64,000 nucleotides of DNA from Caballeronia sp. SEWSISQ10-4 2 (GCF_030464885.1 NZ_JALPRJ010000038.1:1-64000); one strand, 5' to 3'; counted from the first letter of the stretch, positions 34,899 to 44,239 are shown. Numbers and translations are program-made. The notes: generated by a model from the sequence alone, not told the origin.

Positions 34899-35936
34899 AT
34901 GCGGAGTCGGAATTCGGGGTGGGGCGCACGCGCAAGAAAGCTATTCGCGATGGCCGTGATCGGGGCGGCATCGGGCGTGGGTTTAATCACGCAGGCACAC
35001 GCCGACACAGCGTTCCTCAACGTGTCATACGACCCGACGCGCGAGTTGTATCAAGAATTCAATCAGGCGTTCGGCAAGAAATGGAAGGCTGAAACTGGCG
35101 AAACCGTCACGTTCAAACAGTCGCACGGCGGCTCGGGCGGTCAGGCACGCTCGGTCCTGGATGGTTTGCAGGCCGATGTGGTGACCTTGGCGCTGGCCTA
35201 CGACATCGATGCGCTGGCAGCCAAGGGGCTGGTAGCCCAGGACTGGCAGAAGCGCTTGTCGGACAACGCGTCGCCGTACACATCGACGATCGTGTTCTTG
35301 GTGCGAAAAGGTAACCCGAAGCAGATCAAGGACTGGCCGGACCTGCTCAAGCCGGGCGTGTCCATCGTGACGCCGAATCCGAAGACATCGGGCGGGGCGC
35401 GCTGGAATTACCTCGCAGCATGGGCGTATGCGGAACATCTGCCCGGCGGCAATGCGACGACCGCCAAGGATTTCGTGACCAGGCTCTATAAGAATGCCGG
35501 CGTGCTGGATTCCGGCGCGCGGGGCGCTACGACGAGTTTCGTGCAGCGTGGTCAGGGCGACGTGCTGATCGCTTGGGAAAACGAGGCGTTTTTGTCGCTG
35601 AAGGAATTCGGATCGGACAAATTCGAGATCGTGGTGCCGTCGGTGAGCATCCTGGCTGAGCCGCCGGTTGCAGTCGTCGACAGGGTGGTCGATCGCCATG
35701 GCACCCGCAAGCTGGCCGAGGCGTATCTCAAGTATTTGTACAGCGAGGAAGGTCAGGAAATCGCGGCGCGCAACTTCTATCGGCCGCGTTCGACGGCAGT
35801 GCCCGCCGCGCTGACGAAGCAGTTCCCGAAGATCAAGCTCTACACCATCGACGATTCATTCGGTGGCTGGACCAAGGCGCAAAAGACGCATTTCGCCGAT
35901 GGCGGTGTGTTCGATTCGATCTATCAGCCGCAGTAA
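34899..35936 (+). CDS. sbp: Sulfate ABC transporter, periplasmic binding protein
   Basis: The 345-aa protein has a long basic signal peptide (cleavage after QAHA, residue 35) and the family sequence ADTAFLNVSYDPTRELYQEF, QSHGGSGGQARSVLDGLQAD, VTPNPKTSGGARWNYLAAWA and FYRPRSTA. These form the sulfate-binding cleft of the Sbp/CysP group. It heads the sbp-cysT-cysW-cysA-cysB cluster that imports sulfate for cysteine synthesis. The preceding AT-rich segment at 34810-34860 is the likely promoter/CysB region. Confidence 0.95.
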   Translation: MRSRNSGWGARARKLFAMAVIGAASGVGLITQAHADTAFLNVSYDPTRELYQEFNQAFGKKWKAETGETVTFKQSHGGSGGQARSVLDGLQADVVTLALAYDIDALAAKGLVAQDWQKRLSDNASPYTSTIVFLVRKGNPKQIKDWPDLLKPGVSIVTPNPKTSGGARWNYLAAWAYAEHLPGGNATTAKDFVTRLYKNAGVLDSGARGATTSFVQRGQGDVLIAWENEAFLSLKEFGSDKFEIVVPSVSILAEPPVAVVDRVVDRHGTRKLAEAYLKYLYSEEGQEIAARNFYRPRSTAVPAALTKQFPKIKLYTIDDSFGGWTKAQKTHFADGGVFDSIYQPQ

Positions 35937-36103
35937 GCACGGTGGCATGAAAGACAGCATCGCCGGCGCCGAAGCGCTCGCGGTGCTGTAGTCGTAAAGA
36001 AGCTTGAAATTACACTACGGCCGCGTCAGACGGCCAGAAACCAACCCGAAGTTTGACCCCGAAGCGCCGTCCCCGCGGCGCCACGGAACTGGATGATTCA
36101 CGC

Positions 36104-37000
36104 ATGACGACTTTCACTTTCCGCAAGCCCAGCGCACTGCCGGGCTTCGGCCTGACGCTCGGCATCACGGTGGCGTATTTGAGCCTCGTGGTGCTGATCC
36201 CGCTCGCCGCGACGTTCGCCAAGACAGCCACGCTCGACTGGGCGACGTTCGTGCGCGCGGTCACGGCGCCGCGCGTGCTGGCGTCGTATCGGCTGACGTT
36301 TACTGCTGCGCTCGGCGGCGCGCTGATCAATGCGGTGTTCGGCTTCCTGGTGGCGTGGGTGCTGGTGCGCTACACGTTCCCGTTCAAGCGCGTGGTGGAT
36401 GCGGTCGTCGATCTGCCATTTGCTTTACCGACTTCCGTTGCCGGCATCGCGCTCGCGGCGGTGTATGCGCCGAACGGCTGGATCGGCCAGTTTCTCGCAC
36501 CGCTCGGGCTCAAGGTGGCGTTCACTCCGTTGGGCGTGCTCGTGGCGCTGACGTTCATCGGCTTGCCGTTTGTCGTGCGCACCGTGCAGCCCGTGCTGGA
36601 AGATTTCGAGCGCGAGCAGGAAGAAGCGGCCGCGTGCCTTGGCGCCACGCGCTGGCTGACGTTTCGCCGCGTCGTGTTGCCGTCGTTGTTTCCCGCGCTT
36701 TTGACGGGTTTTGCGCTCGCGTTCGCGCGTGCGCTGGGCGAATACGGGTCGGTGATTTTCATCGCGGGCAATGTGCCGATGAAGTCGGAAATCACCTCGC
36801 TGCTGATCATCACGAAGCTTGAGCAATATGACTACGCCGGGGCGACCGCAATCGCCGTGGTGATGCTGTGCGTGTCGTTCCTGATGCTGCTGCTGATCAA
36901 TACGCTGCAATGGTTCCTGCAGCGGCGCACCAGCCGCAGCGGGGCAGGGCCCGCGCCCGCTTCGGCCGGTGCGCTGCATATCGATGGGGCGAAAGCATGA
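36104..37000 (+). CDS. cysT: Sulfate ABC transporter permease CysT
   Basis: A 298-aa inner-membrane permease with about six helices. It has LPGFGLTLGITVAYLSLVVL at the N-terminus and the EAA loop EEEAAACLGATRWLTFRRVV-like segment (EAAACLGATRWLTFRRV) that docks on the ATPase. The stretch GSVIFIAGNVPMKSEI is diagnostic of CysT/CysU. ATG 36104 replaces a TTG 51 bases upstream. The final ATGA overlaps the cysW start. Confidence 0.94.
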   Translation: MTTFTFRKPSALPGFGLTLGITVAYLSLVVLIPLAATFAKTATLDWATFVRAVTAPRVLASYRLTFTAALGGALINAVFGFLVAWVLVRYTFPFKRVVDAVVDLPFALPTSVAGIALAAVYAPNGWIGQFLAPLGLKVAFTPLGVLVALTFIGLPFVVRTVQPVLEDFEREQEEAAACLGATRWLTFRRVVLPSLFPALLTGFALAFARALGEYGSVIFIAGNVPMKSEITSLLIITKLEQYDYAGATAIAVVMLCVSFLMLLLINTLQWFLQRRTSRSGAGPAPASAGALHIDGAKA

Positions 37001-37932
37001 GCACGGTTAACCCTAAAGCAGTGGGTGTCGCGGCTTCGCGCCCGATCGAACATAAGCTCGATCCGGTCACCGAGTCGCGCGCCGTGCGCTGGATTCTGAC
37101 CGCCATCGCACTGATTTTTCTCGCGCTATTTCTCGTGGTGCCGCTGGCTGCCGTGTTTGCACAGGCTTTCGCGAAGGGCGTGGCGTATTACTTCGATTCG
37201 CTCAAGGATCCCGACGCGTGGTCCGCCATCAAGCTCACGCTGATCACCGCAGCCATCGCGGTGCCGCTGAACGTGGTGTTCGGGCTGACGGCGTCGTGGT
37301 GTATCGCCAAGTTTGAATTTCGCGGCAAGGCCTTTCTGACCACACTGATCGACTTGCCGTTCTCGGTCTCGCCGGTCGTCTCGGGCCTGATCTACGTGCT
37401 GATGTTTGGCGCCCAAGGCTGGTTCGGACCGTGGCTCATCGACCACGACGTACAGATCATCTTCGCCGTGCCCGGCATCGTGCTCGCGACGATCTTCGTC
37501 ACGTTCCCGTTCGTTGCCCGCGAATTGATTCCGCTGATGCAGGCGCAAGGCAACGACGAGGAAGAAGCGGCGCACGTGCTCGGCGCGTCCGGCTGGCAGA
37601 TCTTTCGCCGCGTGACGCTGCCGAACGTGAAGTGGGGTTTGCTTTACGGCGTGATTCTCTGCAACGCGCGCGCTATGGGCGAGTTTGGCGCGGTATCGGT
37701 GGTATCGGGCCATATTCGCGGACAGACCGACACCATGCCGCTGCACGTCGAAATTCTCTACAACGAATACAACTTCTCGGCCGCGTTCGCCGTGGCCTCA
37801 CTGCTGGCGCTGCTCGCGCTCGTCACGCTGGGCCTCAAGCTGCTCGCCGAAAACCGCATGGCGCAATCGATAGAAGCCGCGCAAGCCCGGCCCGCCGATG
37901 TGCCCGCTGCGTCAGTGTCAATCCAGAACTAG
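36997..37932 (+). CDS. cysW: Sulfate ABC transporter permease CysW
   Basis: A 311-aa permease and partner of CysT. It shows FLVVPLAAVFAQAFAKGVAY, the EAA loop EEEAAHVLGASGWQIFRRVT, and the CysW hallmark GAVSVVSGHIRGQTDTMPLH with VEILYNEYNFSAAFAVAS. The start ATG overlaps the cysT stop (ATGA). Translation is therefore coupled. Confidence 0.95.
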   Translation: MSTVNPKAVGVAASRPIEHKLDPVTESRAVRWILTAIALIFLALFLVVPLAAVFAQAFAKGVAYYFDSLKDPDAWSAIKLTLITAAIAVPLNVVFGLTASWCIAKFEFRGKAFLTTLIDLPFSVSPVVSGLIYVLMFGAQGWFGPWLIDHDVQIIFAVPGIVLATIFVTFPFVARELIPLMQAQGNDEEEAAHVLGASGWQIFRRVTLPNVKWGLLYGVILCNARAMGEFGAVSVVSGHIRGQTDTMPLHVEILYNEYNFSAAFAVASLLALLALVTLGLKLLAENRMAQSIEAAQARPADVPAASVSIQN

Positions 37933-37947
37933 AAGGCGAAGATCACC

Positions 37948-39006
37948 ATGAGCATCATCGTTCGCAATTTGCAGAAGCGTTTTGGCGATTTCGTCGCGCT
38001 GGACAACGTCTCGCTCGATTTTCCGGCGGGTGAACTCGTCGCGTTGCTCGGACCGTCGGGCTGTGGCAAGACCACGCTGCTGCGCGTGATCGCGGGGCTG
38101 GAATACGCGGACGCCGGTTCGGTCGTGCTGAACGGCGAGGACGTGGCGGCCGTGGGCGCTCGCGAAAGGCAGGTCGGTTTCGTGTTCCAGCACTACGCGC
38201 TGTTCCGTCACATGACGGTGTTCGAGAACGTGGCGTTCGGCTTGCGCGTGAAACCGCGCAAGGAGCGGCCGTCTGAAGCGGTGATCCGCGAAAAAGTGCA
38301 TGAATTGCTGAAGCTGGTGCAGCTCGACTGGCTGGCGCAACGGTTTCCGTCGGAACTCTCGGGTGGACAGCGGCAGCGGATCGCATTGGCCCGGGCGCTC
38401 GCCGTCGAACCGAAAGTGCTGCTGCTCGACGAACCGTTCGGTGCACTCGATGCCAAGGTCCGCAAGGAACTGCGTAGCTGGTTGCGTCGCCTGCACGACG
38501 ATTTGCATATCTCCACTATTTTCGTGACCCATGATCAGGAAGAAGCGCTTGAAGTCGCGGACCGGATCGTGGTGCTCAATCGTGGACATGTGGAGCAGGT
38601 CGGCAGCCCGCAAGATGTCTACGATCATCCGCAGACGTCGTTTGTGTACGAGTTCCTGGGCGCGGCAAACCGGCTCAAAGGCAGCGTGGATGCAAACGGT
38701 TTTGTGGCGCAAGGCGCAGCACAACCGATCGCCACTGAAGCGAATTTCGCGGGCCCGGCCGTGGCCTACGTCCGGCCGCACGACCTCACGCTGTTCCCGA
38801 CGGCTAGCGGTCATCGCGATGGCATCGTGGTCGATGTCCGGCGCGTCGTGACGCTGGGCGGTTCGGTGCGCGTGGATCTGGAGGGCGCTGAAGGTAATGT
38901 GCTCGAAGCAGAACTGGATCGCGAAACCTGGCGTGGATTGAACCTGAATATCGGCGATGGCGTGACTGCCGTACCGCGCGTCCTGCGCGTGTTTCCGGCG
39001 CATTAA
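37948..39006 (+). CDS. cysA: Sulfate/thiosulfate ABC transporter ATPase CysA
   Basis: The 352-aa ATPase has Walker A GPSGCGKTTLLRV, Q-loop FVFQHYALFRHMTVFENV, signature LSGGQRQRIALARAL, Walker B VLLLDEPFGALDAKVRKEL and H-loop VTHDQEEALEVADR. The C-terminal about 110 residues form the TOBE-like regulatory domain of CysA (VAYVRPHDLTLFPT). It lies 15 bases after cysW and 24 bases before the cysB-like gene. Confidence 0.96.
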   Translation: MSIIVRNLQKRFGDFVALDNVSLDFPAGELVALLGPSGCGKTTLLRVIAGLEYADAGSVVLNGEDVAAVGARERQVGFVFQHYALFRHMTVFENVAFGLRVKPRKERPSEAVIREKVHELLKLVQLDWLAQRFPSELSGGQRQRIALARALAVEPKVLLLDEPFGALDAKVRKELRSWLRRLHDDLHISTIFVTHDQEEALEVADRIVVLNRGHVEQVGSPQDVYDHPQTSFVYEFLGAANRLKGSVDANGFVAQGAAQPIATEANFAGPAVAYVRPHDLTLFPTASGHRDGIVVDVRRVVTLGGSVRVDLEGAEGNVLEAELDRETWRGLNLNIGDGVTAVPRVLRVFPAH

Positions 39007-39030
39007 GAATACTCAAGAAGAGAGGCTGAC

Positions 39031-39957
39031 ATGAACTTCCAGCAATTGCGTTTCGTGCGTGAAGCCGTCCGGCAGAACATGAATCTGACCGAGGTCGCGA
39101 ACGTGCTTTATACGTCGCAGTCGGGTGTATCGAAGCAGATCAAGGATCTCGAGGACGAACTCGGCGTCGACATTTTCATTCGACGCGGCAAGCGCCTGAC
39201 AGGCCTGACCGAGCCGGGCAAGGAAGTGCATCAGGTGATCGAGCGCATGCTGCTCGACGCCGAGAATCTGCGTCGCGTTGCCCGCCAGTTCGCCGATCAG
39301 GACAACGGCCATCTGGTCGTGGCGACGACTCACACGCAGGCGCGTTATGCGTTGCCCAAAGTGATTCGCCAATTCACCGAGGTGTTCCCGAAAGTCCATC
39401 TCGCACTGCGCCAGGGCAGTCCGCAACAGATCGCGCAGATGATCATCAATGGCGAGGCGGATATCGGCATCTCGACGGAAGCGCTCGACCGTTATCCGGA
39501 TATCGTCACGTTCCCTTGCTATTCGTGGCATCACACGGTGGTTGTGCCGAAGGGGCATCCGCTCGTTGGCCGTGAAAACCTCACGCTCGATGAAATCGCC
39601 GAATATCCGATCGTCACCTACGATCACGATTTCACCGGCCGTTCGCACGTCGACCAGGCGTTCGCGAAAGTGGGCGCGCTGCCGGACGTGGTGCTGACCG
39701 CTATCGACGCCGACGTGATCAAGACGTACGTTGAGCTGGGCATGGGTATCGGCATCGTGGCGGCGATGGCCTTCGACGAGAAGCGCGATACCGAACTCGT
39801 CGCGCTCGATACGCAGCATCTGTTCGAAGCCAGCACCACGCGCGTGGGCTTGCGCAAGGGCGCTTTCCTCAGGGCGTACGCGTACCGGTTGATCGAGATG
39901 TTCGCACCGCAACTCGACGAAGCGCAGATCGCGGCGCAATTGCGGGAAGCCGCTTAG
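39031..39957 (+). CDS. cysB: CysB-type LysR regulator of sulfur assimilation
   Basis: The 308-aa protein is of the CysB/Cbl branch: MNFQQLRFVREAVRQNMNLT then EVANVLYTSQSGVSKQIKDL (helix-turn-helix), ATTHTQARYALPKVIRQF for inducer binding, GEADIGISTEAL and the DADVIKTYVELGMGIGIVAA segment. CysB activates sulfate uptake and reduction genes with N-acetylserine or O-acetylserine as inducer. Its location directly after cysA supports local control. Confidence 0.94.
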   Translation: MNFQQLRFVREAVRQNMNLTEVANVLYTSQSGVSKQIKDLEDELGVDIFIRRGKRLTGLTEPGKEVHQVIERMLLDAENLRRVARQFADQDNGHLVVATTHTQARYALPKVIRQFTEVFPKVHLALRQGSPQQIAQMIINGEADIGISTEALDRYPDIVTFPCYSWHHTVVVPKGHPLVGRENLTLDEIAEYPIVTYDHDFTGRSHVDQAFAKVGALPDVVLTAIDADVIKTYVELGMGIGIVAAMAFDEKRDTELVALDTQHLFEASTTRVGLRKGAFLRAYAYRLIEMFAPQLDEAQIAAQLREAA

Positions 39958-39980
39958 AGACCGGCCAGCCGCCGCTCCGC

Positions 39981-39986
39981 TACAAT
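39981..39986 (+). promoter_or_regulatory. TACAAT -10-like element right before the asparaginase ATG
   Basis: A TACAAT hexamer ends 7 bases before the ATG at 39994, so transcription from it would start at or next to the start codon. No -35 is visible at 17 bases. Confidence 0.35.
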
Positions 39987-39993
39987 TGCGGCC

Positions 39994-40998
39994 ATGAACT
40001 CTTCACACACTTCATTGCCGCGGATCGCCGTGCTGGCCACCGGCGGAACCATCGCGGGCGAGGCCGGCGATGCCGCGAAAACCTCGGGCTACAAAGCGGG
40101 CGTAGTCGGCGTCGATAAATTGCTCGGCGCCGTGCCGTTGCTGTCGCAAGTCGCGCGGATTCAGTCGGAGCAGGTCGCGAGCATCGACAGCAAGGACATG
40201 ACGCCGGCGCTGTGGGCCACGTTGTGCGCGCGCGTGAACGCGCTGCTGGCGCAGGACGATATCGATGGAATCGTCATCACGCACGGCACGGATACGCTCG
40301 AGGAAACGGCGTACCTGCTGCATCTGACCGTTAAAAGCGAGAAGCCGGTCGTACTGACGGCCGCCATGCGCCCGGCAACGGCTTTATCCGCCGACGGCCC
40401 GCTGAATCTTTTAAATGCGGCGACGGTCGCGGCGAGCCGGGCATCGTGGAAGCAGGGCGTGCTGGTCGCGTTCAACAACCAGATCCATTGCGCTCGCGAC
40501 GTAACCAAGACGAGCACCTATGCCGTCGATGCCTTCAGGTCACCCGAAGGCGGTGCGCTCGGCTGGGTGCAGGACGGACAGGTGGAATTCCAGCGCTCGG
40601 TGGTGAGGCCGCATACGTTGCGGAGCCCGTTCCAGATAAGCGCCGAGCCGCCGGCGGTCGAGATCGTGACGAGTTACGCGGGGGCGTCGCGAGCGGCTAT
40701 CGATGCGTTCGTGGCTGCCGGTGTCAAAGGCCTGGTGATCGCAGGGACGGGCAACGGCTCGATTTATTCGGCGCTGCAGCAAGCCCTCGCCGATGCCGTC
40801 AAGCAAGGCGTGGCGGTCGTGCGGTCGTCACGGGTGGGCGCCGGGCACGTGATGCGCAACGGCGCCGCGCCGGACGATGCACTTGGCTCGATTACGGCGG
40901 GCGCTTTGAATCCGTACAAGGCGCGCGTGCTGCTGATGCTGGCGCTGGCGGCGGGCACCACACCGGCGGACCTGCAACACGTGTTCGATACGTACTGA
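39994..40998 (+). CDS. L-asparaginase (type II-like)
   Basis: The 334-aa enzyme hydrolyses asparagine to aspartate and ammonia. It has the N-terminal motif VLATGGTIAGEAG with nucleophile Thr19, the second catalytic block IDGIVITHGTDTLEETAYLL with Thr-Asp, a Lys in LTAAMRPATALSADGPLNLL, and the C-terminal segment GLVIAGTGNGSIYSALQ. The lack of a signal peptide suggests a cytoplasmic enzyme despite resemblance to AnsB; the annotation of type is therefore soft. Confidence 0.92.
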   Translation: MNSSHTSLPRIAVLATGGTIAGEAGDAAKTSGYKAGVVGVDKLLGAVPLLSQVARIQSEQVASIDSKDMTPALWATLCARVNALLAQDDIDGIVITHGTDTLEETAYLLHLTVKSEKPVVLTAAMRPATALSADGPLNLLNAATVAASRASWKQGVLVAFNNQIHCARDVTKTSTYAVDAFRSPEGGALGWVQDGQVEFQRSVVRPHTLRSPFQISAEPPAVEIVTSYAGASRAAIDAFVAAGVKGLVIAGTGNGSIYSALQQALADAVKQGVAVVRSSRVGAGHVMRNGAAPDDALGSITAGALNPYKARVLLMLALAAGTTPADLQHVFDTY

Positions 40999-41029
40999 CG
41001 GAAGAGAAACGCTGGGCCTTGGCTACCGC

Positions 41030-41488
41030 TCACCCCAGCATCTTCCGATACTGCACGAACCCCGACCGGTCCGCGATGCGGTCATACAATTGCATCGCAT
41101 CGGTATTGGTCTCGTGGGTCAGCCACCAGACCCGCGAGCATTGCGCTTCTTCGGCCTTGGCATAGACGTGCTCGATGAGCTTGCGTCCGATTCCCGCGCC
41201 GCGAGTATCGCTCTCCACGAACAGATCCTGCAGATAACAATAGTCGCCGGTGGTCCAGCACGACCGATGCATGATCCAGTGCACCATTCCGACTACACGC
41301 CCGTCCATGACCGCTACCGCGCCGAACACCGGTTCTGCCGGATCGAGCATTCGCCCCCACGTGCGCCGCGTGGTATCCATGGGGATGTCGGTCTTGTAGA
41401 AGGCCTGATAGCCGCGCCATAGCGTCAACCACGCATCAAAATCAGCAACGGCCACCGATCTGATCTGAAGAGAGGTTGTTGATGTCAT
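41030..41488 (-). CDS. GNAT family N-acetyltransferase
   Basis: The 152-aa protein matches the GNAT fold. It has VVGMVHWIMHRSCWTTGDYC and YLQDLFVESDTRGAGIGRKL, the second being motif A with the acetyl-CoA pyrophosphate loop (RGAGIG). WWLTHETNTDAMQLYDRI is motif B. It looks like a small-molecule or peptide acetyltransferase; the substrate is unknown. It converges on the asparaginase gene. Confidence 0.9.
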   Translation of the reverse strand: MTSTTSLQIRSVAVADFDAWLTLWRGYQAFYKTDIPMDTTRRTWGRMLDPAEPVFGAVAVMDGRVVGMVHWIMHRSCWTTGDYCYLQDLFVESDTRGAGIGRKLIEHVYAKAEEAQCSRVWWLTHETNTDAMQLYDRIADRSGFVQYRKMLG

Positions 41489-41651
41489 GGTCGTCCTTGT
41501 ATTGGCGTGTGTTGGGATGGTGCGAAATGGTGAAGGAGATCATAGAGTGCCTTCGCCAAGCCCAAAAGAGCCAGCCTGGATCATTTGCAAGGAGCCACGC
41601 GAGGGTTGTCGTTCGACCAGGGCATATCAAACCCTTCGAAATCCCACGCAA

Positions 41652-41681
41652 CAAAAACGCGACCCTCGAGTCGCGTTTTTA
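41652..41681. terminator. Bidirectional terminator after the BON-LysM gene
   Basis: AAAAACGCGAC / GTCGCGTTTTT with a six-base loop and A-/T-runs. It lies about 30 bases past the minus-strand stop at 41710. Confidence 0.85.
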
Positions 41682-41709
41682 TTCAACAGTTCAACCATTC
41701 AACCGGTCT

Positions 41710-42210
41710 TCAAGCCACGGCGGGAATCCGCAGGACCTGTCCCGGATAAATCTTGTCCGGGCTCTTGAGCATCGGCTTGTTGGCCTCGAAGATCATGTCG
41801 TTCTTCGCACCGTTGCCGTAGTACTTGTCGGCGATCTTCCAGAGGTTGTCGCCGGAAACCATGGTATGGAATTGCGAAACGGGCGTGGGGTTCAGCACGG
41901 TTAGTCGATCGTCGACCTTGTCCACGTGTTGCACATTACCTGCTGCCACGAGGATCTTTTCCTTGGTCGCCTGATCGGCTGCCTGGCCGCTGACCGTGAC
42001 CGTGTGCGACGCACCGTCGAAGCTGATTTGGAGGTTGTCGGCGTTCAAGCCTTGCGAACGAACGTAGGTAGCGATGGCGTCGCCGGCTGTTTTGTTCAAC
42101 GCTGCGATATTGGGCGGCGGTGTAGTGCCAGCGGGCGCTGCCTTTGCTGTCGTCGATACGGCGCCAAACAATTTCTCGCCTGCTTCCCTGATGAAACTGA
42201 ACATGCCCAT
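41710..42210 (-). CDS. kbp: BON and LysM domain protein (Kbp/YgaU-like)
   Basis: The 166-aa protein has MGMFSFIREAGEKLFGAVST at the N-terminus, a BON domain at about residues 40-110 (VRSQGLNADNLQISFDGASH, then VTVSGQAADQATKEKI) and a C-terminal LysM (FHTMVSGDNLWKIADKYYGN, ending YPGQVLRIP). This is the Kbp/YgaU architecture; in E. coli the protein is a cytoplasmic K+ sensor. No signal peptide is present. A good ribosome binding site (AGGAGTTGC) precedes the ATG. Confidence 0.93.
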   Translation of the reverse strand: MGMFSFIREAGEKLFGAVSTTAKAAPAGTTPPPNIAALNKTAGDAIATYVRSQGLNADNLQISFDGASHTVTVSGQAADQATKEKILVAAGNVQHVDKVDDRLTVLNPTPVSQFHTMVSGDNLWKIADKYYGNGAKNDMIFEANKPMLKSPDKIYPGQVLRIPAVA

Positions 42211-42521
42211 GCTGCAACTCCTGTAATAACCGGGTGAATCGGCTCGATAGAGCCGAGCCGGTTAGTCGCGAGAACTAACCGATAGCTCTCGGATTTCGCC
42301 GATGGAGTTGTAATACTGTGTGGATGGAACTTGGGTCGGGCTCGCAGTCAGGCCCACAGTCAGGCGGTAAAACAAAAAAAGATCCGGCAGGCGGACACCC
42401 GGCAATGACGTCTGACCGACCAAGGCTTCCACGTCATCACCGGGCGCCGCTCGACGGACCCAGCTTTTATTGCACTTTATGCAACCGGCTATGCGTATGC
42501 ATCAACCGGTTTTCAGGCAGT
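42211..42521. other. Kbp upstream region with two hairpins
   Basis: The minus-strand leader of the BON-LysM gene contains two adjacent palindromes: TCGGCTC-GATA-GAGCCGA (42239-42256) and CGGTTAGT-CGCGAGA-ACTAACCG (42259-42281). The rest of the gap, up to the 3' end of glxR, shows no gene. Confidence 0.5.
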
Positions 42522-43403
42522 TCATTCGGTAACCTGATGATTCGACATCAGTTCCAGCGCTTTCACCATTCCCGAGTGATCCCATTCGCGCCCACCGTTC
42601 GCCACACACACGCTGAACAATTGCTGCGCGCTCGCCGTATGCGGCAACGCCAGACCCAGCTTCTTCGCACTCTCCAGCGCGAGGTTCAGATCTTTCTGAT
42701 GCAATTCGATCCTGAAGCCCGGATTGAACGTGCGCTTCGTCATGCGCTCGCCATGAACTTCCAGAATCCGCGATGCGGCGAACCCACCCATCAACGCACG
42801 CCGCACGCGCTCGGGATCCGCGCCGGATTTCGAAGCGAACAGCAGCGCCTCGGCCACCGCTTCAATGTTCAATGCTACGATGATCTGGTTCGCGACCTTG
42901 CACGTCTGTCCCGCGCCGTTATCGCCGATGAGCGTCACGTTCTTGCCCATCACTTCGAAGAGCGGTTTTGCGCGTTCGAACGCTGCTTCGGGGCCGCCGA
43001 CCATGATCGTCAGCGTCGCTTCGCGGGCACCCACTTCGCCACCTGACACAGGCGCATCGAGGTAATCGCAGCCGAGCGCGTTGATTTTCTTCGCGAACGC
43101 TTGCGTTTCGAGCGGCGAGATGGAGCTCATGTCGATGACAAGCTGGCCTTTCTCGAGTCCCTTCGCCACGCCGTCTTCAGCGAAGAGGACGTTCGCGACA
43201 TCGGGCGTGTCCGGCACCATCAAGACGATGATTTCGCTTGCCCGAGCGACTTCGGTCGAGCTGGCAACCAGTTTGCCCAGCGAGCGCAGGTCGTCAGGCA
43301 CGGGATACGCCCCGTTCAGCACCAGCGCGTGGCCAGCTTTCTTCAGATTGCGCGCCATGTGCGCGCCCATGATTCCAAGGCCGATAAAACCAATTGTTGC
43401 CAT
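42522..43403 (-). CDS. glxR: 2-hydroxy-3-oxopropionate (tartronate semialdehyde) reductase
   Basis: The enzyme reduces tartronate semialdehyde to D-glycerate with NAD(P)H. The 293-aa protein has Rossmann motif GFIGLGIMGAHMARNLKKAG, the signature DAPVSGGEVGAREATLTIMV, and catalytic Lys in GQTCKVANQI. The C-terminal helical domain includes DLNLALESAKKLG. It is the last gene of gcl-hyi-glxR, 18 bases after hyi, and completes glyoxylate-to-glycerate conversion. ATG start. Confidence 0.95.
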   Translation of the reverse strand: MATIGFIGLGIMGAHMARNLKKAGHALVLNGAYPVPDDLRSLGKLVASSTEVARASEIIVLMVPDTPDVANVLFAEDGVAKGLEKGQLVIDMSSISPLETQAFAKKINALGCDYLDAPVSGGEVGAREATLTIMVGGPEAAFERAKPLFEVMGKNVTLIGDNGAGQTCKVANQIIVALNIEAVAEALLFASKSGADPERVRRALMGGFAASRILEVHGERMTKRTFNPGFRIELHQKDLNLALESAKKLGLALPHTASAQQLFSVCVANGGREWDHSGMVKALELMSNHQVTE

Positions 43404-43421
43404 TACGTTCGTCTCCTCCAG

Positions 43422-44225
43422 TTATGCCACTGCTCGCGCAGTCTTCCAGCCAGCGGTTTCCTGCAGCCAGCCAAGGCCGGCTTCAGTCGTGCCGTGCGGT
43501 TTGTACTCGCAACCGATCCAGCCGTCGTAGCCGAGTGAGTCCAGCAGCGAGAACAGGAACGGATAGTTGATCTCGCCCGTGCCCGGTTCGTTGCGGCCGG
43601 GGTTATCGGCCAGTTGAATATGCGCGATCGACGGCAGGTTGCGCTTGATCGTGGCAGCCAGTTCGCCTTCCATGCGCTGCATGTGATAAATGTCGTATTG
43701 CAGGAACAGATTGTCCGAGCCGACGTCGCGAATTACATCCAGTCCTTCCTGCGACCGGTTCAGCGCGAAGCCGGGGATATCGAAGTAATTGCACGGTTCA
43801 ACCAGCAAACGGATGCCTTCTTTCTTCAACGCATCGGCCGCAAATTTCAGGTTTTCTACAATAGTCGCCCGTGCTTCCGCGAGGCTCACCGAAGCAGGCG
43901 GAATGCCGACGAGACAATTCAACTGCGGCACGTTCAGCGCTTTCGCGTATTCGATAGCCCGCGTCACGCCCTCACGAAATTCCTCTTTCCGATCGGGCAG
44001 GCACGCGATGCCGCGCTCGCCGCCCTCCCAATTTCCTGCCGGCAGGTTATGCAGCACAAGCTGGAGATTGTTGGCGTCAAGACGCTGACGAAGGTCCGTT
44101 GCCGGGTACGGATACGGGAACAGGAACTCCACCGCTTCGAAGCCCGCATCGGACGCCGCCGCAAAGCGGTCGAGGAACGGCACTTCGTTGAACAGCATCG
44201 TCAGGTTTGCTGCGAATTTCGGCAT
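43422..44225 (-). CDS. hyi: Hydroxypyruvate isomerase
   Basis: This 267-aa TIM-barrel enzyme interconverts hydroxypyruvate and tartronate semialdehyde. It starts MPKFAANLTMLFNEVPFLDR and has EFLFPYPYPATDL, LVEPCNYFDIPGFALNRSQE, FLQYDIYHMQRMEGELAATI, HIQLADNPGRNEPGTGEINY and GCEYKPHG, whose Glu, Asp and His form the metal site. It lies 14 bases after gcl and 18 bases before glxR. Confidence 0.95.
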   Translation of the reverse strand: MPKFAANLTMLFNEVPFLDRFAAASDAGFEAVEFLFPYPYPATDLRQRLDANNLQLVLHNLPAGNWEGGERGIACLPDRKEEFREGVTRAIEYAKALNVPQLNCLVGIPPASVSLAEARATIVENLKFAADALKKEGIRLLVEPCNYFDIPGFALNRSQEGLDVIRDVGSDNLFLQYDIYHMQRMEGELAATIKRNLPSIAHIQLADNPGRNEPGTGEINYPFLFSLLDSLGYDGWIGCEYKPHGTTEAGLGWLQETAGWKTARAVA

Positions 44226-44239
44226 GGTTCAGTTCTCTC

